Below, piece by piece: positions 33,481-40,316 of a DNA stretch of 64,000 bases. Origin of the DNA: Leisingera sp. ANG59 (GTDB lineage Bacteria; Pseudomonadota; Alphaproteobacteria; Rhodobacterales; Rhodobacteraceae). The notes beneath the pieces are model-generated. The model did no database searches. It saw nothing but the letters and a program-made list of their open reading frames with translations, and was not told where the DNA came from. The DNA is taken from contig NZ_WLCM01000010.1 of NCBI RefSeq assembly GCF_013317235.1, forward strand, positions 62,001 through 126,000, read 5' to 3'. How positions within the stretch are numbered: position 1 is the first letter of the stretch; each line of letters starts with the position of its first letter. Both the position numbers and the translations under genes were made by a program.

Positions 33481-34632
33481 TCACAGGAACACCCGCTCCA
33501 CAAACCAGTAGCTGCCGATCATCGCGATGGTGACTGAGGCCGGGATTGCCACCCGGCCGCGGTATTTCGGGTGCCGCCCGAACCAAAGGCGCACGCCCAG
33601 GTAGGCCGCGGCAATCACCGCCAGCTGCCCCAGTTCCACCCCGACGTTGAAACCGATCAGTGCGGGCAGGAACTGGCTGGGCGGCAGCCCGAATTCCCCC
33701 AGCACAGTAGCAAAGCCCAGGCCGTGCAGCAGGCCGAAGCCGAAGATGACAAAACTCCGCCATGCGTGCAGTTTCCGGGCGAAGATGTTTTCCACCGCAA
33801 CAAAGACAATCGACAGCGCAATCAGCGGCTCGACGATGGCCGGGTTCACATCGACCATGCCCAGCGCGCCCAGCGCCAGGGTGATGGTATGGGCGACGGT
33901 GAACAGGCTCACCTGCAAGAGCAGCGGTTTCACCCGCGGACTGAGGAAGAACAGCCCCAGCACAAACAGGATATGATCCAGCCCTTTGGGCAGGATGTGG
34001 GTGAAGCCGACAGGGATGTACTCCATGAAAGCCTCAACCGGCGTCTTGGCTGCACCTCCCCGCAGCGGAATTGGCGGCGAGGTCTCCCCGCCTTGCAGGT
34101 AGCCGGTATAAGGCTCCACCACCCCGTTCTGCCGCAGAACCACCCCGCCGGAGCCCGCGGGCCAGGTTATGCGCAGACTGCCAGTTCCGGCGGGAACATC
34201 TCCGGTCAGTTCCAGGAACGAGGCCCGCGGCAGGCTTGCATCACCTACTTCGGGGATTGTGATCCTTGTGACATCCAGCACAACCGGGCCGCCGGCCTGG
34301 ACTCTGAACGTCTCCAGCCACTCCTCCGCAAAGAGCGTCACCATCGGCTCCAGCTCCTGCGCTTCCAAGGCGCGCAGCTCGTCATAGTCCGCCGCCTGCG
34401 GGGTCTGGTTGGTATCCGACAGCCCGTCCAGATTGATGCCCGCAACAAAGGCTTCGATGTTCAGCCGCAGTTTCAGGCTGAGCTGCCGGTCAGTGACGGT
34501 GAAATCAGCGATGGCCGGGGTGACCTCATGCGCGCGGACACTTGCACCCCCTATTGCCACCAGACAGAACAGCAGCGCAAATAGTGTCCGCAGCCAAGTC
34601 ACACCACGCCTGACAGCCAAGGACCCGTTCAT
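33481..34632 (-). CDS. HupE/UreJ family membrane protein
   Basis: 383 residues from ATG 34632. A signal peptide (about 1-34, ending SVRAHEV) is followed by a roughly 160-residue periplasmic beta-rich domain, then six membrane helices. GFTHILPKGLDHILFVLGLF with its conserved histidines, and GFGLLHGLGFATVLGEFGL, are HupE/UreJ hallmarks. That family is linked to nickel or cobalt uptake for hydrogenase and urease; larger members with a periplasmic domain are less studied. A GTG at 34602 is an alternative start that also leaves a good signal peptide. Its ATG overlaps the ATG of the divergent DUF4198-like gene. Confidence 0.85.
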   Translation of the reverse strand: MNGSLAVRRGVTWLRTLFALLFCLVAIGGASVRAHEVTPAIADFTVTDRQLSLKLRLNIEAFVAGINLDGLSDTNQTPQAADYDELRALEAQELEPMVTLFAEEWLETFRVQAGGPVVLDVTRITIPEVGDASLPRASFLELTGDVPAGTGSLRITWPAGSGGVVLRQNGVVEPYTGYLQGGETSPPIPLRGGAAKTPVEAFMEYIPVGFTHILPKGLDHILFVLGLFFLSPRVKPLLLQVSLFTVAHTITLALGALGMVDVNPAIVEPLIALSIVFVAVENIFARKLHAWRSFVIFGFGLLHGLGFATVLGEFGLPPSQFLPALIGFNVGVELGQLAVIAAAYLGVRLWFGRHPKYRGRVAIPASVTIAMIGSYWFVERVFL

Positions 34633-35440
34633 GCACTACCGCCTGTTCTGCTCAATTCTCTGTGCCGGGCTGACCCTGGGGGCCGCACCGCTTTTATCCC
34701 ACGAGTTTTGGATCGAGCCGAAGAAATATCAAGTGGAATCCGGGGAAGCCGTGGTGGCAAGGCTGCGCAACGGGCAGGAATTCAAAGGTGCCGAGCAGCC
34801 CTACCTGGATCACCGGATCGCCCGGTTCGAGGTGATGCAAGGGGAAGCGGCCTCTCCCTATCTTGGCCGGATGGGGGATATGCCTGCCTTTGCCGGGGAC
34901 ACGATGCAGGACGGGCTGGCAGTGCTGATCCATCAGACCCAGCCGCAGACCCTGACCTATGACAACTGGGAGGAGTTTCACGCTTTTGTCGATCACAAAG
35001 GGTTTGCCGGGGTTCCTGAAGCGCATCAGGCACGCGGCCTGCCGGATGCAGGCTTTGCCGAGCAATACACACGTTACGCCAAGGCGCTGGTGGCGATTGG
35101 CGATGGCAGCGGCGCGGATCTCTCCACTGGGCTGGAGACAGAGATTATCGCTTTGGCCAATCCCTATACCGATGACCTGACAGCGGGGCTTCCGATCCGT
35201 GTGCTCTATCAAGGCATTCCCCGGCCAGAGGCGCAGGTTGAAGTCTTTGCCAAAGCCCCGGATGGCACAGTAACCATCAGCACCCAGCTGACGGATGCCA
35301 AGGGTGTGACTGTTGTCAGCGTGGCCCCGGGGAACAGCTACCTGCTGGACGCCGTGGTCCTGCGCCCTGCCCCGGACAGCAATGATTACGTTTGGGAAAG
35401 CCTTTGGGCTGCCCTGACATTCGCCGTGCCGCCCAGGTGA
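34631..35440 (+). CDS. exported DUF4198-like protein
   Basis: 269 residues from the ATG at 34631, which has AAGGA seven bases upstream. A signal peptide occupies about residues 1-23 (SILCAGLTLGAAPLLSHEFW). SHEFWIEPKKYQVESGE is typical of DUF4198, a family of periplasmic proteins often encoded with metal-uptake genes (NikK-like). Histidine at the mature N-terminus could bind metal. VLYQGIPRPEAQVEVFAKAPDG is the C-terminal immunoglobulin-like portion. Pairing with a HupE-type protein suggests a shared role in metal uptake, which is inference. The start codon overlaps that of its divergent neighbour. Confidence 0.8.
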   Translation: MHYRLFCSILCAGLTLGAAPLLSHEFWIEPKKYQVESGEAVVARLRNGQEFKGAEQPYLDHRIARFEVMQGEAASPYLGRMGDMPAFAGDTMQDGLAVLIHQTQPQTLTYDNWEEFHAFVDHKGFAGVPEAHQARGLPDAGFAEQYTRYAKALVAIGDGSGADLSTGLETEIIALANPYTDDLTAGLPIRVLYQGIPRPEAQVEVFAKAPDGTVTISTQLTDAKGVTVVSVAPGNSYLLDAVVLRPAPDSNDYVWESLWAALTFAVPPR

Positions 35441-35481
35441 AGCCGCTTGCAGAGGCCTGACAAAGGCGGCAATAGGTCAAT

Positions 35482-36390
35482 ATGACACAAGCCCCTCATC
35501 CCCAGACACCCGCCATCCTGTGCATCGGGTCGGTCCTTTGGGACATCATCGGCCGCTGCACCAGTGAAATGCAGCGCGGCTCCGACATGCCCGGGCGCAT
35601 CACCCGCCTGCCCGGCGGCGTTGCGATGAACATCGCGATGACCCTGTCGCGCTTTGGCATGACACCGGCGCTGCTGACCGCGGTTGGCCGCGATCCCGAA
35701 GGCGACGAGCTGATCCATGCGTGCGGCCACTTCGGCCTGATCACCGATCACATCTACCGCTCCGAGGATCTGCCCACCGACCGCTACATGGCAGTAGAAG
35801 GCGCCAACGGGCTGATTGCCGCCATTGCCGACGCCCATTCGCTGGAGGCCGCGGGGGACAAGATCCTGCGGCCGCTGTCCGACGGCTCCTTGGGCACCCA
35901 GGCCACGCCTTACGCAGGCCAAGTGGCGCTGGACGGCAACCTGACCCTGTCGCTGCTGGACGACATCGTTGCCAGCCCCGCCTTTGCCAAGGCCGACCTG
36001 CGCGTCGCGCCTGCCTCGCCGGGCAAGGCGGAACGGCTGCGCCCGTTTCTGACCCGCACCCGCGGCACGCTTTATGTGAACCTGGAAGAGGCCGGCATCC
36101 TGTGCCAGGCGGAGTTCACCGACAGCGAAACCGCCGCCACGGCGATGCTGGACCGCGGCGCGGCCCGGGTGCTGGTGACCGATGGCGGCGCCTCTGCCAC
36201 CGTGGCGGATGCCGAGGGCGCCATCACCCTGCGCCCGCCCCGCGTTACCGTCGCCCGGGTGACCGGCGCAGGCGATACCTTCATGGCCGCCCATATCGTT
36301 GCCGAGGCACGGGGCGAAGACCGCAAAACCGCTTTGGCCTCAGCCCTCAAAGCTGCGGCAACCTACGTTTCAGGAGAACCCCCGCTTTGA
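35482..36390 (+). CDS. psuK: PfkB family kinase, probable pseudouridine kinase
   Basis: 302 residues. ILCIGSVLWDIIGRC at the N-terminus, RLPGGVAMNIAMTLSRFG (sugar-binding GG motif) near residue 50, and RVTGAGDTFMAAHI (anion hole and catalytic Asp of the GAGD motif) near residue 257 define the PfkB/ribokinase fold. Its stop overlaps the start of psuG by TTGA, which makes pseudouridine the likely substrate: the kinase gives pseudouridine 5'-phosphate for PsuG to cleave. The assignment rests on that pairing; other nucleoside or sugar kinases of the family look alike. Confidence 0.85.
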   Translation: MTQAPHPQTPAILCIGSVLWDIIGRCTSEMQRGSDMPGRITRLPGGVAMNIAMTLSRFGMTPALLTAVGRDPEGDELIHACGHFGLITDHIYRSEDLPTDRYMAVEGANGLIAAIADAHSLEAAGDKILRPLSDGSLGTQATPYAGQVALDGNLTLSLLDDIVASPAFAKADLRVAPASPGKAERLRPFLTRTRGTLYVNLEEAGILCQAEFTDSETAATAMLDRGAARVLVTDGGASATVADAEGAITLRPPRVTVARVTGAGDTFMAAHIVAEARGEDRKTALASALKAAATYVSGEPPL

Positions 36391-37301
36391 TCGACATTCA
36401 GTATTCGTCCGAAGTTCAGGCCGCCAAAGCCGCAGGACAGGCCATCGTTGCGCTGGAAAGCACCATCATCACCCACGGCATGCCCTACCCGCAGAATGTC
36501 GAAGTCGCTGCACAGGTTGAGCAGGACATCCGCGACGGCGGCGCCGTGCCGGCCACAATGGCGGTGATCGGCGGCGTGCTGCATGTGGGGCTGGAGCCCG
36601 ACCAGCTGCAAGCGCTGGGACAGGCCAAGGGGGTCGCCAAGATCTCCCGCGCCGACATGCCCGCCTGCATCGCAACCGGCGGCACCGGCGCAACCACCGT
36701 TGCAGCCACCATGATTGCGGCGCGGCTGGCAGGGATTTCCGTCTTTGCCACCGGCGGCATCGGCGGTGTCCACAAGGGCGCGGAGACCACTTTCGACATC
36801 TCCGCCGACCTGATGGAGCTGGCGCAGACCCCGGTCACCGTGGTTGCCGCGGGCGCCAAGGCGATCCTCGACCTGCCCAAGACACTGGAAGTGCTGGAAA
36901 CCCAGGGCGTGCCGGTGATTGCCTACGGGCAGGACAGCTTCCCCGCGTTCTGGTCGGCCCAGTCGGAGCTGAAGGCACCGCTGCGCATGGACGAACCGGT
37001 CCAGATCGCCCGCGCCCATGCCACCCGCCAGGCGATGGGGCTGCCCGGCGGCCAGCTGGTTGCCAACCCGATCCCGGCAGACGCCCAGATCGCGGCCGAG
37101 GAACTGGCCCCGGTGATCGCTCAGGCCCAGTCCGAGGCCGATGCCAAGGGCATCGCCGGCAAGGATGTGACACCCTTCCTGCTGAGCCGTATTTTTGAGC
37201 TGACCGAAGGCCGCTCGCTCACCGCAAACATCGCGCTGGTGCGCAACAATGCCCGGCTCGCGACAAAGATCGCACAGGAACTCAACAATCTCGCACAATG
37301 A
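36387..37301 (+). CDS. psuG: pseudouridine-5'-phosphate glycosidase
   Basis: 304 residues starting with TTG at 36387. The family N-terminus (IDIQYSSEVQAAKAAGQAIVALEST) begins exactly there, with AGGAG ten bases upstream, and the TTG shares two bases with the psuK stop (TTGA). An open frame runs much further upstream inside psuK, but it is out of phase with that gene's protein. ESTIITHGMPYPQNVE, FATGGIGGVHKGAETTFDISADL and GQDSFPAFW are signature blocks. It splits pseudouridine 5'-phosphate into uracil and ribose 5-phosphate, allowing reuse of modified bases from RNA turnover. Confidence 0.93.
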   Translation: MIDIQYSSEVQAAKAAGQAIVALESTIITHGMPYPQNVEVAAQVEQDIRDGGAVPATMAVIGGVLHVGLEPDQLQALGQAKGVAKISRADMPACIATGGTGATTVAATMIAARLAGISVFATGGIGGVHKGAETTFDISADLMELAQTPVTVVAAGAKAILDLPKTLEVLETQGVPVIAYGQDSFPAFWSAQSELKAPLRMDEPVQIARAHATRQAMGLPGGQLVANPIPADAQIAAEELAPVIAQAQSEADAKGIAGKDVTPFLLSRIFELTEGRSLTANIALVRNNARLATKIAQELNNLAQ

Positions 37302-37307
37302 GTTGAT

Positions 37308-37340
37308 TTTTGGGGCGGAAACCATTGCTCCGCCCCAAAA
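37308..37340. repeat. 12-bp inverted repeat after psuG
   Basis: TTTTGGGGCGGA and TCCGCCCCAAAA form a perfect stem with a 9-base loop, starting 6 bases after the psuG stop. No U tract follows on either strand. It is a likely 3'-end hairpin before the DUF502 gene. Confidence 0.6.
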
Positions 37341-37381
37341 CAGTGCCTAGGTTCCACGCGGTATTTCCGGAAAACTGAACC

Positions 37382-38098
37382 ATGACCACGCCATTCGACG
37401 AAGAACCCCACCGCCGCCGCGGCCTGTTTGCCAGCCTGCGCGCCTCTTTCCTTACCGGCATCGTAGTGATTGCCCCGGTGGGTCTGACCATCTGGCTGTT
37501 GTGGTCGGTGATGGGCTGGATCGACAGCGTGGTGCTGCCGCTGGTGCCGCATACCTTCCGGCCTGAACAGTATATCGGCATCAACCTGCGCGGTGTCGGG
37601 CTGATTATCTTCCTGCTGTTCACCATCGTCGTGGGCTGGATCGCCAAGGGCCTGATTGGCCGCTCTCTGATCAGTTTCGCCGAAAGCCTGGTGGACCGCA
37701 TGCCGGTAGTGCGCACGGTCTATTCCGGTATCAAGCAGATCTCAGAGACCGTCTTTGCCCAGTCCGAGCGCAGCTTTGAAAAGGCCTGTCTGGTGCAATA
37801 CCCGCGCAAGGGCATCTGGGCGATCGGCTTCATCTCCACTTATGCCAAGGGTGAGATCGCCAAGCGGGCCGAAACCAGCGGCGGGCTGGTCAGCGTCTTC
37901 CTTCCGACCACGCCGAACCCCACATCCGGCTTCCTGCTGTTTGTGCCGGAGGAAGACGTGATCGAGCTGGAGATGTCGGTGGAAGACTCGGCCAAGCTGG
38001 TGATCTCAGCGGGGCTCGTCTACCCCAATCCCAAGGACCCCACCAAGCCGGTGCAGAACGGCAAGAAGCCTAAGGTTCTGGAAAAGGAAGACGCCTAA
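37382..38098 (+). CDS. DUF502 family membrane protein
   Basis: 238 residues with two membrane helices (about 20-42 and 63-85). FLTGIVVIAPVGLTIWLLW and the block PVVRTVYSGIKQISETVF near residue 109 are the DUF502 signature. The C-terminal soluble half has GFISTYAKGEI and TTPNPTSGFLLFVPEEDVIELEMSVEDS, and ends in a lysine-rich tail. Function is unknown. The stop overlaps the convergent patatin stop by 3 bases (CTAA). Confidence 0.88.
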   Translation: MTTPFDEEPHRRRGLFASLRASFLTGIVVIAPVGLTIWLLWSVMGWIDSVVLPLVPHTFRPEQYIGINLRGVGLIIFLLFTIVVGWIAKGLIGRSLISFAESLVDRMPVVRTVYSGIKQISETVFAQSERSFEKACLVQYPRKGIWAIGFISTYAKGEIAKRAETSGGLVSVFLPTTPNPTSGFLLFVPEEDVIELEMSVEDSAKLVISAGLVYPNPKDPTKPVQNGKKPKVLEKEDA

Positions 38099-39123
38099 CC
38101 GAACATCGCCGGCAGATCGGCGGAGGAGCGCGCGCCCAGATTTTTTCGGTCCCGTTCCAGAAACCCTTCGGCAGCGTCCCGTCCTGCCTGTTTCAGCCGC
38201 GCCAGGATCTGCGGCACCGGATACAGCTTTGTTGTGACCGAGAGCTGCGTCATCAGATCGTCATCCGCGATCATGTGAACCCGCACCTGTTTCATCCGGC
38301 CCTGCTGAATGGTGCCATCGGCCAGCAGCCGCTGCACAAAATTGATCGCTCTGAGCTCCCTGAGCAGCGATGAATTGAAGCTGATCTCATTCACCCGGTT
38401 GCGGATCTGCTGCGGCGTCTTGGGGATCTCGTCGCGCTCCAACGGGTTGATGTTGACGATCACCACATCGCCCGGCAGCGCGTCACGGAACAGCGGGAAC
38501 AGCGCCGGGTTGCCCGTGTATCCGCCGTCCCAATAAGCCTCCATCCGGCCGGTTTCCGGATCTTCGATCTCCACCGCCTGAAACAGGTCCGGCAGGCAAG
38601 CAGAGGCAAGGATCGCGTCGGTGCTGATTTCCTCACCCTCAAAGATGCGGATCTTGCCGCTGCGCACACAGGTTGCGCAGATGAACAGCTCCGGGCCTTC
38701 GCCCGCACAGACCTCGGCAAAATTGAACTGCTCTACCACCTCGCGCAGCGGGTTCCTGTAAAACGGGCCGTAGTGATAGGGGGAGATCACCTGGCTGAGG
38801 CTCTCCAGCGGCGAAAAAGGCATCGCCGCCTCCAGTGCGCCCGCCCAGGCAACCGCATCAAACCGCGTAAGCCAATGATTGAACCGCATGTCGCCCACGG
38901 CGCCCATCCGCGCCCAAAGCCCGTCCAGCGCAGCCCTGGCGCCTGCACGCCCGCCTTGCACTAAACCGGCCTTCAAGGCAGCCCCGTTCAGCGCCCCGGC
39001 AGAGGTTCCGGTAATACCCGCAACCTCGATCCCCTCGTCCTCCAGAAGCCTATCCAGCACGCCCCAGGTGAACGCTCCATGCGCGCCACCGCCCTGCAGG
39101 GCCAGATTAATCCGTGTCGCCAA
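38095..39123 (-). CDS. patatin-like phospholipase
   Basis: 342 residues with a TTG start at 39123; LATRINLALQGGGAHGAFTWG is the natural N-terminus, and AGGTGG lies just upstream. The open frame extends to 39285, but that part encodes an intergenic-type sequence and overlaps bdhA. The oxyanion hole GGGAHG, the nucleophile serine in GTSAGALNG (GxSxG) and the catalytic Asp in YWDGGYTGNPAL (DGG) make up the Ser-Asp dyad. Patatins hydrolyse acyl esters; related proteins next to bdhA have been proposed to act on lipids or polyhydroxybutyrate. It follows bdhA on the same strand after 100 bases. Confidence 0.85.
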   Translation of the reverse strand: MATRINLALQGGGAHGAFTWGVLDRLLEDEGIEVAGITGTSAGALNGAALKAGLVQGGRAGARAALDGLWARMGAVGDMRFNHWLTRFDAVAWAGALEAAMPFSPLESLSQVISPYHYGPFYRNPLREVVEQFNFAEVCAGEGPELFICATCVRSGKIRIFEGEEISTDAILASACLPDLFQAVEIEDPETGRMEAYWDGGYTGNPALFPLFRDALPGDVVIVNINPLERDEIPKTPQQIRNRVNEISFNSSLLRELRAINFVQRLLADGTIQQGRMKQVRVHMIADDDLMTQLSVTTKLYPVPQILARLKQAGRDAAEGFLERDRKNLGARSSADLPAMFG

Positions 39124-39137
39124 ATGCCACCTGCCAG

Positions 39138-39165
39138 TTTCACCTTCGTGAAAATACTCCGGGGG
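39138..39165. repeat. short intergenic hairpin motif between bdhA and the patatin gene
   Basis: TTTCAC-CTTC-GTGAAA forms a 6-bp stem with a 4-base loop and is followed by AATACTCCGGGGG. On the minus strand the unit reads CCCCCGGAGTATTTTCACG. I recall similar CGGAGTATTTT elements between genes in Rhodobacterales genomes; it is seen once here, so repetition cannot be shown from this window. Confidence 0.4.
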
Positions 39166-39223
39166 TGAATTGCCCCGTCCGGGCATGAGGGCGCCAGCCC
39201 CCTCCCGCCTTCGCTGCACTCGC

Positions 39224-39997
39224 TTAAAGCGCGGTCCAGCCGCCATCGACGCTGATGGCGGTGCCGGTGATCTGCGCTGCCGCATCCGAGCACAGGAACA
39301 CTGCGGTGCCGCCCAGCTGCTGCACCGTGGCGAACTCGCGGCTCGGCTGGCGCTCCAGCATGACCTTCTTGATCACCTCTTCCCGGCCCATGCTGTATTT
39401 CTCCATGGTGTCGGGGATCTGCGCCTCCACCAGCGGCGTCAGCACATAGCCGGGGCAGATCGCATTGCAGGTGATCGGCTCCTCAGCGGTTTCCAGCGCT
39501 ACCGTCTTGGTCATGCCCACCACCCCGTGCTTGGCGGCCACATAGGCGGCCTTGTACGGCGAGGCGGTCAGCCCGTGCGCTGACGCAATGTTTACGATGC
39601 GGCCCCAGCCGGCAGCACGCATCTTGGGAAGCGCTGCCGCCATTGTGTGGAAATTCGAGTTCATGTTGATGGCGATGATCGCATCCCACTTTTCTTGAGG
39701 AAACTCGTCGATCGGCGACACGTGCTGAATGCCTGCGTTGTTCACCAGGATATCGCAGTCCCCGGCCTTTTCGATCAGCGCCCTGCAGTCGGCCCCCTTG
39801 GACATATCGGCCTGGATATACTGGGCCTTGACGCTGAACTCACGGGCGAGCTCTGCTGCCAGGGCGTGATCCTCCTCGCGGTCGGTGAAGGAGTTCAGCA
39901 CCACATTGGCCCCTGCTCGCGCCAGTTCGCGTGCAACCCCCAGGCCAATGCCCGAATTCGATCCGGTGATTACCGCGGTCTTGCCTTGCAATGTCAT
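39224..39997 (-). CDS. bdhA: 3-hydroxybutyrate dehydrogenase
   Basis: 257 residues. The short-chain dehydrogenase motif is TGSNSGIGLGVA near residues 11-22. ILVNNAGIQHVSPI near 84 and the catalytic Tyr-x3-Lys (AYVAAKHG) near 150 follow, with IASAHGL supplying the serine. PICPGYV-like and ISVDGGWTAL at the end are typical of BdhA. It interconverts 3-hydroxybutyrate and acetoacetate with NAD+, a step of polyhydroxybutyrate use. AGGAAG precedes the ATG. The patatin gene is downstream, and a candidate small RNA unit starts about 210 bases upstream on the same strand. Confidence 0.93.
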   Translation of the reverse strand: MTLQGKTAVITGSNSGIGLGVARELARAGANVVLNSFTDREEDHALAAELAREFSVKAQYIQADMSKGADCRALIEKAGDCDILVNNAGIQHVSPIDEFPQEKWDAIIAINMNSNFHTMAAALPKMRAAGWGRIVNIASAHGLTASPYKAAYVAAKHGVVGMTKTVALETAEEPITCNAICPGYVLTPLVEAQIPDTMEKYSMGREEVIKKVMLERQPSREFATVQQLGGTAVFLCSDAAAQITGTAISVDGGWTAL

Positions 39998-40133
39998 CGC
40001 TTCCTACCCCATGGCTGAATGAAACTGCCGCCACTGTGCCATGCTGCAGATGCAAAAGAAACGCGTAAGACTACGGATGCCGCAGCGCCCATCCCTGCCA
40101 TTTTCACCGTTTGCAACGGAGAGAAGCAGGCAG

Positions 40134-40160
40134 AAAAAAACGCCCGCACAAGGCGGGCGT
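40134..40160 (-). terminator. Rho-independent terminator of the candidate small RNA
   Basis: Minus strand: A-CGCCCGC-CTTGT-GCGGGCG-TTTTTTT. The stem is perfect (7 bp plus an A-T pair) and the U tract is uninterrupted. No protein gene on the minus strand lies upstream for it to terminate. Confidence 0.85.
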
Positions 40161-40207
40161 TAGTTATTGAGGCAGGTTTCATACAGGCAAGAAACCTATC
40201 GAGCAGT
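40134..40207 (-). ncRNA. candidate small RNA, about 74 nt
   Basis: The 319-base gap between bdhA and the solute-binding protein gene has no credible protein frame but holds a complete minus-strand transcription unit. A TTGGAC-17-TATAAA promoter predicts a start near 40207. The transcript would fold a 7-bp hairpin (AGGTTTC/GAAACCT, loop of 10), then a single-stranded GCCTCAATAACTAA, then a 7-bp GC terminator hairpin and T7. UGCCU occurs once in the loop and once in the linker, as in small RNAs with repeated seed sites. The layout resembles Hfq-dependent alphaproteobacterial sRNAs (for example the suhB/mmgR family), and Hfq is encoded in this window. Identity with a known family could not be checked. 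Confidence 0.6.
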
Positions 40208-40213
40208 GACCCC

Positions 40214-40242
40214 TTTATAAGCAATTTCCGGCTTTCGTCCAA
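40214..40242 (-). promoter_or_regulatory. sigma-70 type promoter of the candidate small RNA
   Basis: The -35 box TTGGAC (40237-40242) and -10 box TATAAA (40214-40219) are separated by exactly 17 bases on the minus strand. This is the best promoter match I noticed in the window. Confidence 0.65.
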
Positions 40243-40316
40243 GCTAAAAGTTTGAAAAGACGAAAAAGCGCACGTAGCGTGCGGAGGCAAGAAAATAAGG
40301 GCAGAGCGGGATTGTT

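Noticed and set aside
35721-36386. Upstream extension of the psuG frame across psuK
   Set aside because: The product is Arg/Pro/Gly-rich, out of frame with a clear PfkB kinase, and the PsuG family N-terminus begins at the TTG.
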